64,000 nucleotides of DNA from Agelaius tricolor (taxonomy: Eukaryota; Chordata; Aves; Passeriformes; Icteridae): the NCBI GenBank assembly GCA_023055355.1, contig JALJCS010000029.1, forward strand, positions 4,836,001 through 4,900,000, read 5' to 3'. Positions within the stretch are counted from its first letter, which is position 1. Every line of letters starts with the position of its first letter. A program made the translations under genes and the position numbers. The notes beneath the pieces are model-generated. The model saw only the letters and a program-made list of their open reading frames with translations. It made no database searches and had not been told where the DNA came from. Below, piece by piece: positions 1-12,200 of the stretch.

Positions 1-222
1 CAGCCTCAGCAGGGCTGCAGGGAGCTCCCCTGGGATGAACTCTTTGTGCAGCTCCTCTTTCTGCAGCTCAGTTTCCATTGCACTCAGGCTGGCCTGGAAA
101 GTGATTGCCTGGAGGGGCTTGGGTTACCCTGAGCCTCCACAAAGGCAGCACCAGGCGCTCAAGGAACATTTGAATCAGAAGCTCTGAGCTTTTCTTCCTG
201 TTGGGAACTGCTCAGAGCTCCC
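1..222 (+). other. Upstream flank, presumed 5' UTR/promoter
   Basis: This stretch lies before the proposed start codon. I see no clear TATA box, CpG cluster or other promoter element, and cannot tell where transcription starts or whether a noncoding exon lies further upstream. Confidence 0.3.
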
Positions 223-280
223 ATGGCTCAGGCTGTGAGTTGGCTGGTTCTGTTCTGCAGCCTGAGGACCTTCCTCAGAG
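223..280 (+). CDS. Exon 1: start codon and signal peptide
   Basis: The exon encodes [19 protein letters not shown] plus one base (phase 1). The core WLVLFCSL is the only strongly hydrophobic stretch in the protein and sits where a signal peptide should. The ATG has G at +4 but C at -3, a moderate context. The donor is GTGAGT. The phase joins to exon 2, and the cleavage site probably lies in the SSLSA stretch that exon 2 encodes. Choice of this start is an inference. Confidence 0.72.
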
Positions 281-3200
281 GTGAGTGGGTGACTTTTGTA
301 CAAGCAAACTTCATTCTGGATTTATTTTTCTTTTTTTTTTTCTTTTAGATTATTGAGGGTTTTTTTAAATTTTCTTTTTATTTTTTTTTTGGGGGGGGTT
401 GTTTGTTTGGTATTTTTTTGTGTGTGTGAGTGGGGTTTTTTTTTTTGTTTGTTTGTTTAGTTTGGTATTTTTGGTTTTCTGTTGTCTTTGTTTTCAATTG
501 CTGCTGATGCTGTTTCCTTCTCAAAGCTAGACAGCATTAAAGATGGCTGCTTTTAGCTCATTTTGCTCATAAAGTGTGGCTGCACGATCTCTTTAGGAAT
601 TCATTCAGGAGAGAAGACAAATCAGCTTTCACCAAGGAGCTTCAATTCTCTAAATAGAGAAAAAAAACCAAACATGTAAATGTCAGTGTGCTGTGATAAG
701 AACGATCCCAAGGTGCTTTTTTCAGTATGAAACAAAGGGGGAAAATTCCTGGAACTTTGCTCCCCACCCTGCACACTCAGGTTTGGTTCCTTGTGAGGAA
801 CTTCCTCTGAAATCCTCCTGGTGAAACTCACTTTTAAAATACAAAGCAATTCATTGGGACAGAGTCTAAATGTGATCATAAGAAATACTAAATGGGAGTT
901 TTTCAAATTAGCTAGTCATTATTCAAATAATAATAATATTTTTATAATAATAATATTTTTATAATAATAATATTATAATAATTTGAGTAATATTATTTAA
1001 ATAATAATATTAGTTAGTTAGAGATTCAAATTAGATAGTTCAAATTTTTAAGTTCAGCTTTCAGGTGTCTTCCTGTTTGTGAAGAATTTATCACCTTCCT
1101 CTCATAGAATGTCAGGAGATTTCTTGAAGAGAGATTGGTAAATCTGCCTTTACTGTGTGGACTGAACAGCTGAAATGGAGAAGAAAAATCAGGATTTGGT
1201 TGAAATTATGAAAATCTGAAATTGTAAAACACACAGCACCTCCTTTATCCCTTGGCTCTTTCCATCTGAAAACTGAGGGTTTCAACTTCGTGGCAAACAA
1301 AACAAAACCTTTCCTAAAGCTGAGAAATGCATGGAAAAGGTTCCCTGCTGCCTTTTCCAGAGGTGAATGGTTTAGTTTGATAAAGTGTCTGAAACTGGGG
1401 TTTCCCCCAGGATCCTGTGCTTAGAAAATTTACTTAGAAATCTTAAAGGAGCAGATTTGAAACTTTTCTTAATTTTAGCCCTCAACACTTCAGGCTGAGT
1501 GTGATAACAGGCAGTGATATCGCATCATGGTGTAATAATGAGTGGCTGTTCAGCTTGGAATCTTGAATATTTGTTAATTGCACCTTAAATTTATTAGAAT
1601 TTTTTTCTTTTATTTTTTTTCTTTCAGGGGTCTCTTCCCTCTCAGCTGACTGCAGCCTGGACTGCCACAGCCACTGCCTCATAGACTGCAGGCAGGGCCA
1701 TTATTACACAGCTGGCAACTGCCTGGAGTGCCCAGCAGGCTTCTAGTAAGTGCCCTGAAAAAAGAGAGTTAAACACTCAGGGCACCTGACATTCTGAATA
1801 TCCTGAGGGTTAGAATGCAGGGCTGGACGTGAGGCACAAAAAAACCCCCAAAACACATAATGTCATTTTTTTTAATATGTGAGTAATCAATCTTGCAGGA
1901 AAACCACTACAATTGGGTTAAAATCCATGGTTCTGTGGCCAAAAAACCACTTTTTTTGAGCAGTGGGCAAAGGGGGATGCTCCTATATTTACACAATGGC
2001 TGAGTGGGGATGGAATTCCAAAGGAATTAAAGAATTTAATTTTATAACTTCATGTTTTGGATCCAGCTGCCCTGGAGGCCGAGCAGCTCCAAGGAAATGC
2101 CCACTGGGAACTGCCAATGAGCTGACGGCTCAGGGAGACCTCTCAGCCTGCCAGGTGAGCTGGAGAGAGCAGGCAAGGCAAGTTCTTTTTGCTTCTACAC
2201 CCATTTATTTTGAACCATCCAATCTCTGGCTTCTCCTCAGATTTTTGCAGCCTGCTTTGAAGTTTTTCAGGAAATCCCTGCAATTTTGGGCTCAGAGAAA
2301 GCAGAATTGTCCTTCCAGGTACCCAGCAAGGTGCAGATGGAAAAAGCTCCTGTGGGTCACTCAGGAGTGCACAGAGAATGATCCAAGATCCTTTCTGGCA
2401 CTGGGAATCTCTGGAGAGGCTGGTTTGCATTATTTCTGTGTCTTGGTTTGAACAGACAGGTGTCTGCTGAGGAAGGCAGGAACCTCCTTGGAAATGGAAA
2501 ATGTAAAACCCCACCCTCTGAATTATTATAATTTTGAAATTAAGGGGCTGTCACGCAAGGATATGGGAGCAGGAATAACAGTTCGTTATTAGGAAAAAAA
2601 AATTAAAAGAAAATATAAAAATAAAAATGCAGTAATACAAGACAACCCTGCCAGAGTCAGCCCATGCCCTGTCCCCTGTGTGTCAGGGGGTGGCACAGCC
2701 CCATCCCATGGGGGCTCAGCCCTCCTGCAGTGCCAGCTGTGGCTCTGCTGGAGCAGGGATCCTGCACAAGGGGGGAGTTTTCCTCTGCAGCTCCAGGGCT
2801 GCTGCAGATGGGCCTGGGCTCCCTCTGGCCATGCAGGGCAGCAGAAGCTGCTCCTCTGGCAATGCACTGGGCAAAGGCTGCTGGGCTGCCCCAAAGCTCA
2901 GATTGGATCCAGGTAGGAATGCTTGGCTCCTCCCCTGGGCGGAGCATCTCCCCATGGGATGATGGGATTGGATCAGCCCTGCAGGGACACTCCCTGGCCA
3001 TGGACAGCAGAGAATTAATAATGAATGGCCCATGAACAGAAGATAATTAATAATTAATAGCCCATTAGCAGCAGAGATCTCCTGGAGGGAGGATTGGCTG
3101 TGGTAGAGAAAACTGCCCCATGAACAGCAGAGAACTGCCCCAGCTCTGACAGATGGGCACAGAATAAACAGCCCCAGGTACATCTTGCAACTTAAGACAT

Positions 3201-6200
3201 TGCGTAAAAAATCAGCATTTCTGTGGCTGTGCTGTGTCCCTGCAGGTTTGTCCCCAGGGCTACCTCAGCCTGGAGAGCAGGGCTGGCTGCCGGCCGTGTC
3301 CCCAGGGCCACTCGTGTGACCCCGGCACGGGCACCCAGAGGAGCTGTGGGCCTGGCCAGCACTCGCCCGAGGGCCAGCTGGGCTGTGGGGAGTGCCCCGA
3401 GGGACTGGTCTGCCCCGATGGACAGAGCACACAGGTACAGCAGGACAAACTGCCCCTCCTGCAGGACAAACTGCCCCTCCTGCAGGACTAACAGGGCACG
3501 CAGGCCTGCCTCTGCACTCGCGGGAAGGCCTTGGCAGCAAAGAGAGTTCCCTGGTTTAACAGTAGGATGTGGGTCTGGATTCATCAAAGGAAAGCATTCA
3601 GAGCACTTGGTGAGAGAAATCAGAGAGTCACAGAAGAGCCTGAGCTGGAATAGACCTTTCAGGATCATCAGTTTAACCCTTGGTCCTGCACAGACACCCC
3701 AAATCCCACCCTGAGCACCCCTGGGAGCACTGTCCAACCCCTCCTGCAGCTCTGGGACTGACAGGGATCACCAATTCAACCCCTTGCCCTGCACTGACAC
3801 CCAAAATCCCACCCTGAGCATCCCTGGAGCAGTGTCCAAGGGCTCCTGGAGCTCTGGGACCCATCAGGATCATCAAATCCAGCTCCTGGCCCTTGCAGAC
3901 ACCCCAAATCCCACCCTGGGCATCCCTTAGAGCGCTGTCCAACCCCTCCTGCAGCTCTGGGACTGACAGGGATCACCAATTCAACCCCTTGCCCTGCACT
4001 GACACCCAAAATCCCACCCTGAGCATTCCTGGAGCGGTGTCCAACCCCTCCTGCAGCTCTGGGACCCATCAGGATCATCAAATCCAGCTCCTGGCCCTCA
4101 TAGACACCCCAAATCCCACCCTGAGCATCCCTGGAGTGGTGTCCAACCCCTCCCGTATCTCTGGCAGCCTCAGGGCAGTGCCCAGCTCCCTCTGGAAGAA
4201 CCTTTTCCTGACACAAATATCCCTCTATTAAAAGAAATAAATACTTTTCATCTAAATTCTGGCACTGTTAGAGCTCAGTTTTTCTGCCACCATGAAAACC
4301 CTCACATGAGCACTCAGACTTGGAGATTGAGGTCCCATTTTTGCATCTAGAAATTGTCATCAGAGAACAGAGTCGAAGCAGTGCAGGGCAGAGAAGAAAG
4401 AATGCAGTAATGGGTTTTTTCCTGACTCAGGCCTCTCCAGGACACTGCTTTTAGGTCCAAATTAGACCTTTTTCTGCTGTGAATTTGTGTTTTTTTCCCC
4501 TCAGCACTGCTCGGCAGGTCAGCAGCCCAACCCCACTCGCACCCTCTGTGTCCCCTGCACTCCTGCTTCCCTCCCAGCTGAGGACACCAGGCCCTGCCAG
4601 CCCTGCCCAGCAGGTAAATCCATCTCACAGGGTTCTTCTGTGCTCATTAAACACAGAATTTCAGGAGGCTGGAGTGGCATTTTGCTCTGGTAACACTTCT
4701 CTGACTTGGTGGAACAGAGAGAGGCTCCTTGTGTTATGGTAAAACTGGAGGTTAAAATTACATAATAATTGAAAATAATAGAAAAATAATAATTATTAAT
4801 AATAATTAAAATTTTAAAATAATTCTGTCTATTGAATATTTTTATATTCAATAAAATAAAATTTTATTTTATTGAATAATAAAATAATATTTTGTGTGAA
4901 AATATTCTCACAAAATATTATTTTATTACTCGATACAAAAATATTGTATTGAATAATAAAATAAAATAATATTTTGTGAGACAAAGCAGCTGCTGCTGCA
5001 AAGAGCTCATGAAGGGCAGAAATGAAAGTGAGAGAACACCAAGGATCACAGCTGGGTTTGGGAGTTTATGGGAGAGGTGCAGCTGAGGCAGCCCCGGGAT
5101 GGAAACCAGAGCGTGCAAATGTTGCTGAGCAACGAGGGAAGCCTTTGGGTTCTCTTCTCACACAGAAAGCAGAGCTCTCACTCTCTGATTCTTAACTGAT
5201 CATCTGTAAAATTGATTTAGGTACAGTCAGAGCTCCCTCCACTCCAGGCCTTGATTCAGTGGCTATCACAAGTGCCATTTACTGTGAGAGCTGTAGGGAT
5301 TAGGAACCAAAGAGGGGAACACTGATTTTCTTACCTAATTTCCCTTTCTGCGTGACACTCTCAAAGAAACCCAAACAAGCCATGTTTAGGAAATTGCTGT
5401 GTGTTGTTGAGGGTGTCACTGAGATGCAGAATGAGGCAGCAGGGGAATAGGCTGGGAAGGTTTTGATACAAAATCATTGCCTTTTGAAATCCCGACTCTT
5501 CAGTGAGAGAGAGGGAGAAACCTTCCAGCACTGAATGGCCACGGGCCATAGTGTGTTATGGTAATTCACATTTTCCAAACAGAGACATAATTCTCTCTCC
5601 CAGGATTTTTCCTGGGGAAGGCAGTGAGAAAGCTCAGAGAAGGGAATGGAAACAATTCTTGACTCTACTTGCTGCTCCCGTTGTTTGGCACGTGTGGAAT
5701 GTGTTATGGAGATTGTTTTCCAAAAGGGATTTGTTAATTGGACTCTGGTGATGGTTGTTTGGATTGATGGACTAATTAGGTCAAAGCTGTGTTGTGGCTG
5801 TCTGGTAAGGGTCATGGGTTTTTCTTTAGTGTAGTTAATATAGAGTATAGTGTAATATATAATGTAATGTAATATAATATAATGTAAAATGATATAATAT
5901 AATATAATATAATATAATATAATATAATATAATATAATATAATATAATATAATATAATATAATATAATATAGCAATTGTTCAGCCTTCTGAATCATGGAG
6001 TCATTGCACTTTGTTCCCTGGCTGGGGATTGTCCTCCATTGATACCACAGTTTCCCTATGAAAAGAGAATTAAACTCCTGGCACGTCCCAGACAATGAGC
6101 ATAAGCCCAGAGAGGATTTGCTAGTCCAAGATGAGCTTGTTCTTTGTGCTTGTTTCCTGGGAATTATCCCTCCAAGCCCTCCACATTAACCCTGTCCTGT

Positions 6201-9200
6201 CCTTCAATACAGCCCCTGGCGAGGGCAGCTGGGGCTAAAGGGAGCATCACCATCCCCAACCATTCCCTGCACAGCCCCTCAGCTTCAATCCCATTTCCCA
6301 GCCCACCTGAACCCTCGGGGACAAGGCCTGGTGGGCAGTGGGTGCTGCTGGCAGCTTGTGGAAGGATCAGCAGTTGGCAATCCAAGGCACTTCCATGGTT
6401 TCCCCTCTCCTCCAAGCCCTGGCTTGATTCCATCAGCAGCTCCAGGTGCCTCCTGCAGAGAAACCAAGCTCAGTAACTCAATTCTGATGTAACTGGAACC
6501 CTCCCATTAAATAATGAATTTCTGTGCTCCTCCCCTGCTGTCCAGGAGAAGGGTGAATGGGGGAGCTAAAGAGATCAGGATCTCAGTAGTTCAGCTATAA
6601 AGCACAGTGGAGGGAATAGAAGCAGGAATTCTGTTATTTCCAGTGCCTGGGGTTCAGTACAAACACAGACTACCCCATGCTGGAATTCGGTGCTCCTAAA
6701 TACAAACCCCCTGGAGCAATCCCAAAGCCACGAGGTGATAAGGAGTTGGGATTCCAGCAGCAGCCTGAGATTCCCATGTTCTTTTCTTGACTGATTTTAA
6801 TGACACATAATCTGTGTATTTAGTGTTGCCTGCATGAGAGAAGTGCACAGCAATGGATTTCAGCAGAGCTCAGTGGCTCAGTTAATCCTGCTTTCTTTTT
6901 CTTTCTACTCTTCAAATATCCATCCTGAGTTTAGGAAACCATTTGATGATCAGTTTCTGCAAAACCTTAATTGGGAACTGCAATTAATTCTAGGGGGATG
7001 TCAACTTTTTGTCTCAGTGTACAACTGGCAGCAGGATTTTAAGTGAAAGATCATGTATGGAACTGGAGAGAATTTGGGAAAATATTAGGAGCACCTCAGC
7101 TGATCTTTAATCTCCATGATCTTGGAGACAGCAGAAGAATTGGAGTAGAAAGAGAGAACAATTAACTCTAACCATGCTAATAAAACTAATTTAGCCAGAA
7201 ATGTCATTGTCTGTTTTGAATTTAAAAACATTGTTTTGTGTTAGATGTTTGGATTTCCTCTGCCAACTCAGGAAGAAACATTTTTAAGCAGGTGGGGGCA
7301 GAGCAGCCCAGAATGTTGGGATTTTTTTTGTTTAAATTCTCTCCAGGTCACTTCTGTCCTGATGGCCTCGAGGTCCCTCCATGCCCAGCTGGGAGCTTCA
7401 AGCCCAAGGAGGGGGTTCCCAATGCCAGCAGCAGCTCCTCGTGCTTGCCAGGTCTGTGTCCTCAAATTTTAATTTTGGGTCTGCTGAGCTCACCCAGCAG
7501 GTCAGTTGTGATGAAAAACTCAGAGACTTTCTGGTTTTAAACTTATTTAACATCAGCTTTGCATAGGAGGCACTTTTTAACACTCTTAGAGAACTTTTCC
7601 AGCCCAGCTTCCTCACTCAAACTCCTTTCCAAGCTCTCTCCTGAGTGGGATCAGAGGAGGGACACAATGAAAGCTGAGCATCCCCCTTTACTTTGGGAAA
7701 GGTTTTTAAATTTGTCTTTGAATACTCACAACAGTCCCCATCCCATTCTTGCATCCAGGGCAAATGAGGTTACAGATCAGGGAAAAAAATAATATTGTAA
7801 CAGCCAAAAAAGCACAGGAATTTCTGCCTTCAGAAGCTGCTGAGGCCCTGCCCTTAAATTTAAAATTGCCAAGCAGATGAAGGAGTCTGTGATGTTTGTG
7901 ATGTTCTAAGTGCTGCAAGGCAGCAGCACAAGGCTTCCCCAGATTTCCAGCTGTGCTGCTTCCTTCTAAATATTTTTGTTTGGCTTTGGGTTTCTAAGCC
8001 AGTAGAACTTTGTTTTGTACACACAGCACTGAGTCACCCTAATGACTGGGAAACGTGGGGAAAGCAATGAGATTTTAGTTTAGTTCTGGTGAAATTAAGT
8101 TTTCAAAGGCAGAATAATGGAGGTTTGTTGGTCTTTTCTGGTATCAAATCTTTGCTTAGGCATGGAAAGGGAGACGTGGATTTATAACCACGCGTGGCTG
8201 AGGCTCTCTCTGCCCAGGTTTGAGCATTTCAGAGCATCTCAGTGTCTCTCACAAAGGTATAAAAATCCCTTTCTGTCCTTAAAAATGCTGTACAAATAGG
8301 AAAATAGAGGGAGATTCAGGGAATGAGCACAGTCCACCAAAGTAAACCTTGGGCCAAGCCCAGAATGTTTTATCCAGCGTCACAAATCCCAGCCAGGAGC
8401 ACAAACCTGGAGTTCAGGTGCTCGGTCTCCCTTTGCATCTCTTGAGTTATTCCCCTCATGTGCTAAGAAAATAATTATCTCCCTCAGATCAAGGCATATC
8501 TTTGTCTATCTGAGCATTTCTTTTCCAGCAAATGACTCAGCTGCTGAACTGTCCTGACACACACCCACACCAGGGCCTGACTGAGCTTTGACAAACTCAG
8601 GTTTGGAGCAGTGTCCACCCGGGCAGTTCTCCATCCTCAGGCAGCATTTCCCCTTCCCTGGAACTGCTGTTTGCTTTAGAAAGGCCTGGCTCAGGGGGAG
8701 AGCAGCCACTCCTGGGCTGAATTTGTGTTTCCTTTATTTGGGAAGGTTTTGTAATGAAATGCACTTTCTAAACACGCTAACAGCAGCCAGGGATCGTTGT
8801 TTTATTACGTATTGATCTTGCTTTAGGTTGCAACACGAACGTCTTTTGTTTAACACGTGGGATTTTAGGGATGATCACAGCTCAGGCTGCTTGTCTTCCC
8901 AGCAGCTTTGCACTGAGTTTATCTCCAGCCTGCAAAACCCCTGAATTCAGACTGGAATCAGCCTGGTTTTCCTGGAAAGCCCAGGCTCTCCCCCAGCTGA
9001 GCCCCAGGCACGGTGATTGTTATCTGTACCTGCACCAGAGGCTGTGCTCAGGCTGATGGCTCTGTTCTTATCAGAGCAGCACAGAGCACAGGGCTTTAGT
9101 GCTTCCAGGACTAAATTCAGCTAATCCAACACCACCACCTCCTGGCTTTGCAGGAATTTTATTCCCAGCGTGGATGAACCTCCGTCAAATTTCCCTGCTG

Positions 9201-12200
9201 CGGGTGGAAGCAGAGGTGAAATATTTCGACCTCAGCAGGTCATAATCCCTTTCTGACCTCAAATACCTCTCTCCTTAGGAGCTGGCTGGTGTTTGAAGTG
9301 CCCTGCTGGTTATTTCTGCCCTGCTGGAGCCAGTTTCCCCGTGCCCTGCCAGCCAGGGACACACAGCCCTCTGCCAGGACAGGACGAGGCTGCAGACTGC
9401 AGAGCCTGCCCTGCAGGGAGGGCCTGCACCCAGCCTGGCCTGGCCCAGCCTGACTCTGACTGCTCAGAAGGGTAAGCCTGGGTTATTTCCTGCCCACTTC
9501 ATGTCTGTGCAGGCATTTCACCTCCTCAGCTTTTGCTTTCAGCAGCTTTTTCTGCTTTTTCCTGCTTTCCTTTCCCTCGGCTCACACAGCACGGAGGTGT
9601 TGCTGTCTCCTTGCACCAGGAATGTTTTGGAAGCCTTCAGAGCTGTTTTCCCTTGGGTGGTGGCCTCCAAAACCTCCCTCAGACCCTGCTGGTGGGTCTG
9701 CTCATAAAGGGAATCGTTTTTCCTCCTGTTTTCATCTCTGAGCTCCTCCTGATGTATCTGCTCCCAAAGGGAATCACGTTGTCCTCCTGTTTTCCTCCTG
9801 AACCCCTCCTGGTGTGTCTGCTCCCAAATGGAATCGTTTTTTCCCCCTGTTTTCCTCCCTGAACCCCTCCTGGTGTGTCTGCTCCCAAATAGAATCGTTT
9901 TTTCCCCCTGTTTTCCTCCCTGAGCTCCTCCTGGTGTGTCTGCTCCCAAATGGAATCGTTTTTTCCCCGTTTTCCTCCCTGAGCTCCTCCTGGTGGGTCT
10001 GCTCACAAAGGGAATCGTTTTTTCCTCCTGTTTTCCTCTCTGAACTCCTCCTGCTGGGTAGTTCTGTGCTGCTGCTGCCCCCAAGGTTTGTTCTTTGCTG
10101 CCAGCAAATTAGTTTTTAGATTATTAGTTCCCAAACCCCCCAGGACAGCCCAGCCCCAGGAAGCCACAGCAGCTTCACCCCTCAGAAACCTGGGGGAGAT
10201 TCCTGCCCGTTCCCAGCTGCTGGGATGGAGTGAAGAGAATTGGAATCAGCTGGAAGAGCCCCTGAGAGTGGAATGGTTGGCCCAGATTTCAGAAGGGCAC
10301 CCTGAAATCACCCCTCAGGTGAAGGTGGCTTCATGCCCTGTGCCAAGGTTTCTGCAGTTTCAGGGTGACACAGACTGTCCTGGTGGAAGGTTCCACAAAT
10401 TAGGTAAAAACAGCCAAGAACGAAGCCAGGCCACACACCTCATGGCTGAATAACCCACTTTTGGTGTGAAACGCCCCACACAACCTCTCCACTCACAGAG
10501 TTCCATTTTCATTGTGCATGATTGCTGCTCAGTCGTGTTGCTGTCAGCCATGTCAGATTTCCCCAGCTGCTCCACCCCAATATTTTTGTAGGGCACAGAG
10601 TTTGCCCTCCCCTGGCATCCACACCCCTGTGCCAGGTGTCACCCTGTTCTAAAGTTCTTCTAAGCCTTCTGACGTTTACATTGTTGTAATGGAGTTTCTC
10701 ACCCACTTTTCATGTAAATAATGATTGTTTTGCATTCCTTTCTGGAGGAGGAGACAATTGATGGAGTGCTGGCTTGACCAGTGTGGTTGGGGAGGTGACA
10801 ATTTCATCCTCCAATCCATGGTCACTTTTAGAATTCTATAAATATTGAAGTCCTGAAATAAACTACCCCCTTTTTTGCCTTAGCCATCTCAGAGAGTGAG
10901 CATCATTCATTTCATGTGATATCACGACACCATGTGTGTCACTGTCACATTTTCTGGAAAAATCCCTTCCCCAGGATTTCTCTCCTGGGGAGCTGAGAAA
11001 CCTCAGAGAAAAATGAAAACAATAATTATCTGATTCGCTTCTCCTGTGTTTTGCTGCTTTGGAATGTGGTTTGGAGATTGTTTATCCAACATGTGAATCA
11101 TTTTGACTTAATGACCAATCACAGTCAGGCTGTGTCGGGACTCTGGAAGGAGTCAGGAGTTTTCATTATTATCTTTTTAGCCTTCTGTAAGTGTCCTTTT
11201 TGTATTCTTCAGTATGTTTTAGTTTAGCATAATATAATATAATATAATTAATATAACTAATATAATATAATGTAATATAATGTAATGTAATGTAATGTAA
11301 CGTTATGTAATGTAACGTAATATAATGTAATGTAACGTTATGTAATGTAACGTAATATAATGTAATATAATGTAATGTAATGTTATGTAATATAATGTAA
11401 CGTAATGTAATATGTAATATAATATAATATAATATATCAAATTAGCCTTCTAAGAACATGGAGTCAGATTCATCATTCCTCCCCTCGTCAGGGGACCCTG
11501 ATGATCCCACCCAGGTGCTGTGCTGTGTTTCAGGTACGTGTGCCCCACGGGCTCTGCCAGCCCCCATGCCCCCAGCAATGCCTGTCCTCCAGGAACTGTT
11601 GGCCACCGCGTGGACCTCTTTGACAAGTCCCAGTGCGAGCCCTGCCCTGCAGGGTTTGTCTGTGCCAGAGGTATGTGGCTGTGAGAAAAATGATGCTCAC
11701 TTCTGGCACCGTCATATTTTCTGGAAAAGTCCCTTTGCCCAGGATTTCTCTGCTGGGAAGATGAGAAATCTCAGGGTAAAAGGAAAACAATAATGATCTG
11801 ATTTGCTTCTCCTGTGTCTTGCTGCTTTGGAATGTGTTTGGAGCAGCAACAGGAAATTGTTTCATTGGTTTCATGTGAATTGTTTTGACTCAATGGCCAA
11901 TCACAGCCAAGCTGTGTTGGGACTCTAAAAGGAGTCACGAGATTTCATTATTATCTTTTTAGCCTTCTGCAAGTATCCTTTCTGTATTCTTTAGTACAGT
12001 TTAGTATGGTATTCTTTAGTATAATATAGTATCAAAAATAATAAATTAGCCATCTGAGAACATGGAGTCACATTCATCATTCCTCCCATCATCTGGGAAC
12101 CCCACAAATACGACACACCTCCAAGAATTCAAGGGATTTATTAAACCTTTATTAAAGCTTTATCATTAAATTATCTAATCATAATACTTATATTTATACT

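Noticed and set aside
5835..6095. Minus frame with long YYIIL repeats, possibly a membrane protein
   Set aside because: Translation of the (AATAT)n microsatellite in a solo LTR.
10490..10900. Possible separate 3' end or terminal exon because of AATAAA-like signals
   Set aside because: The reading frame continues correctly from exon 7 to exon 8; the signals are in intronic repeat-like DNA.
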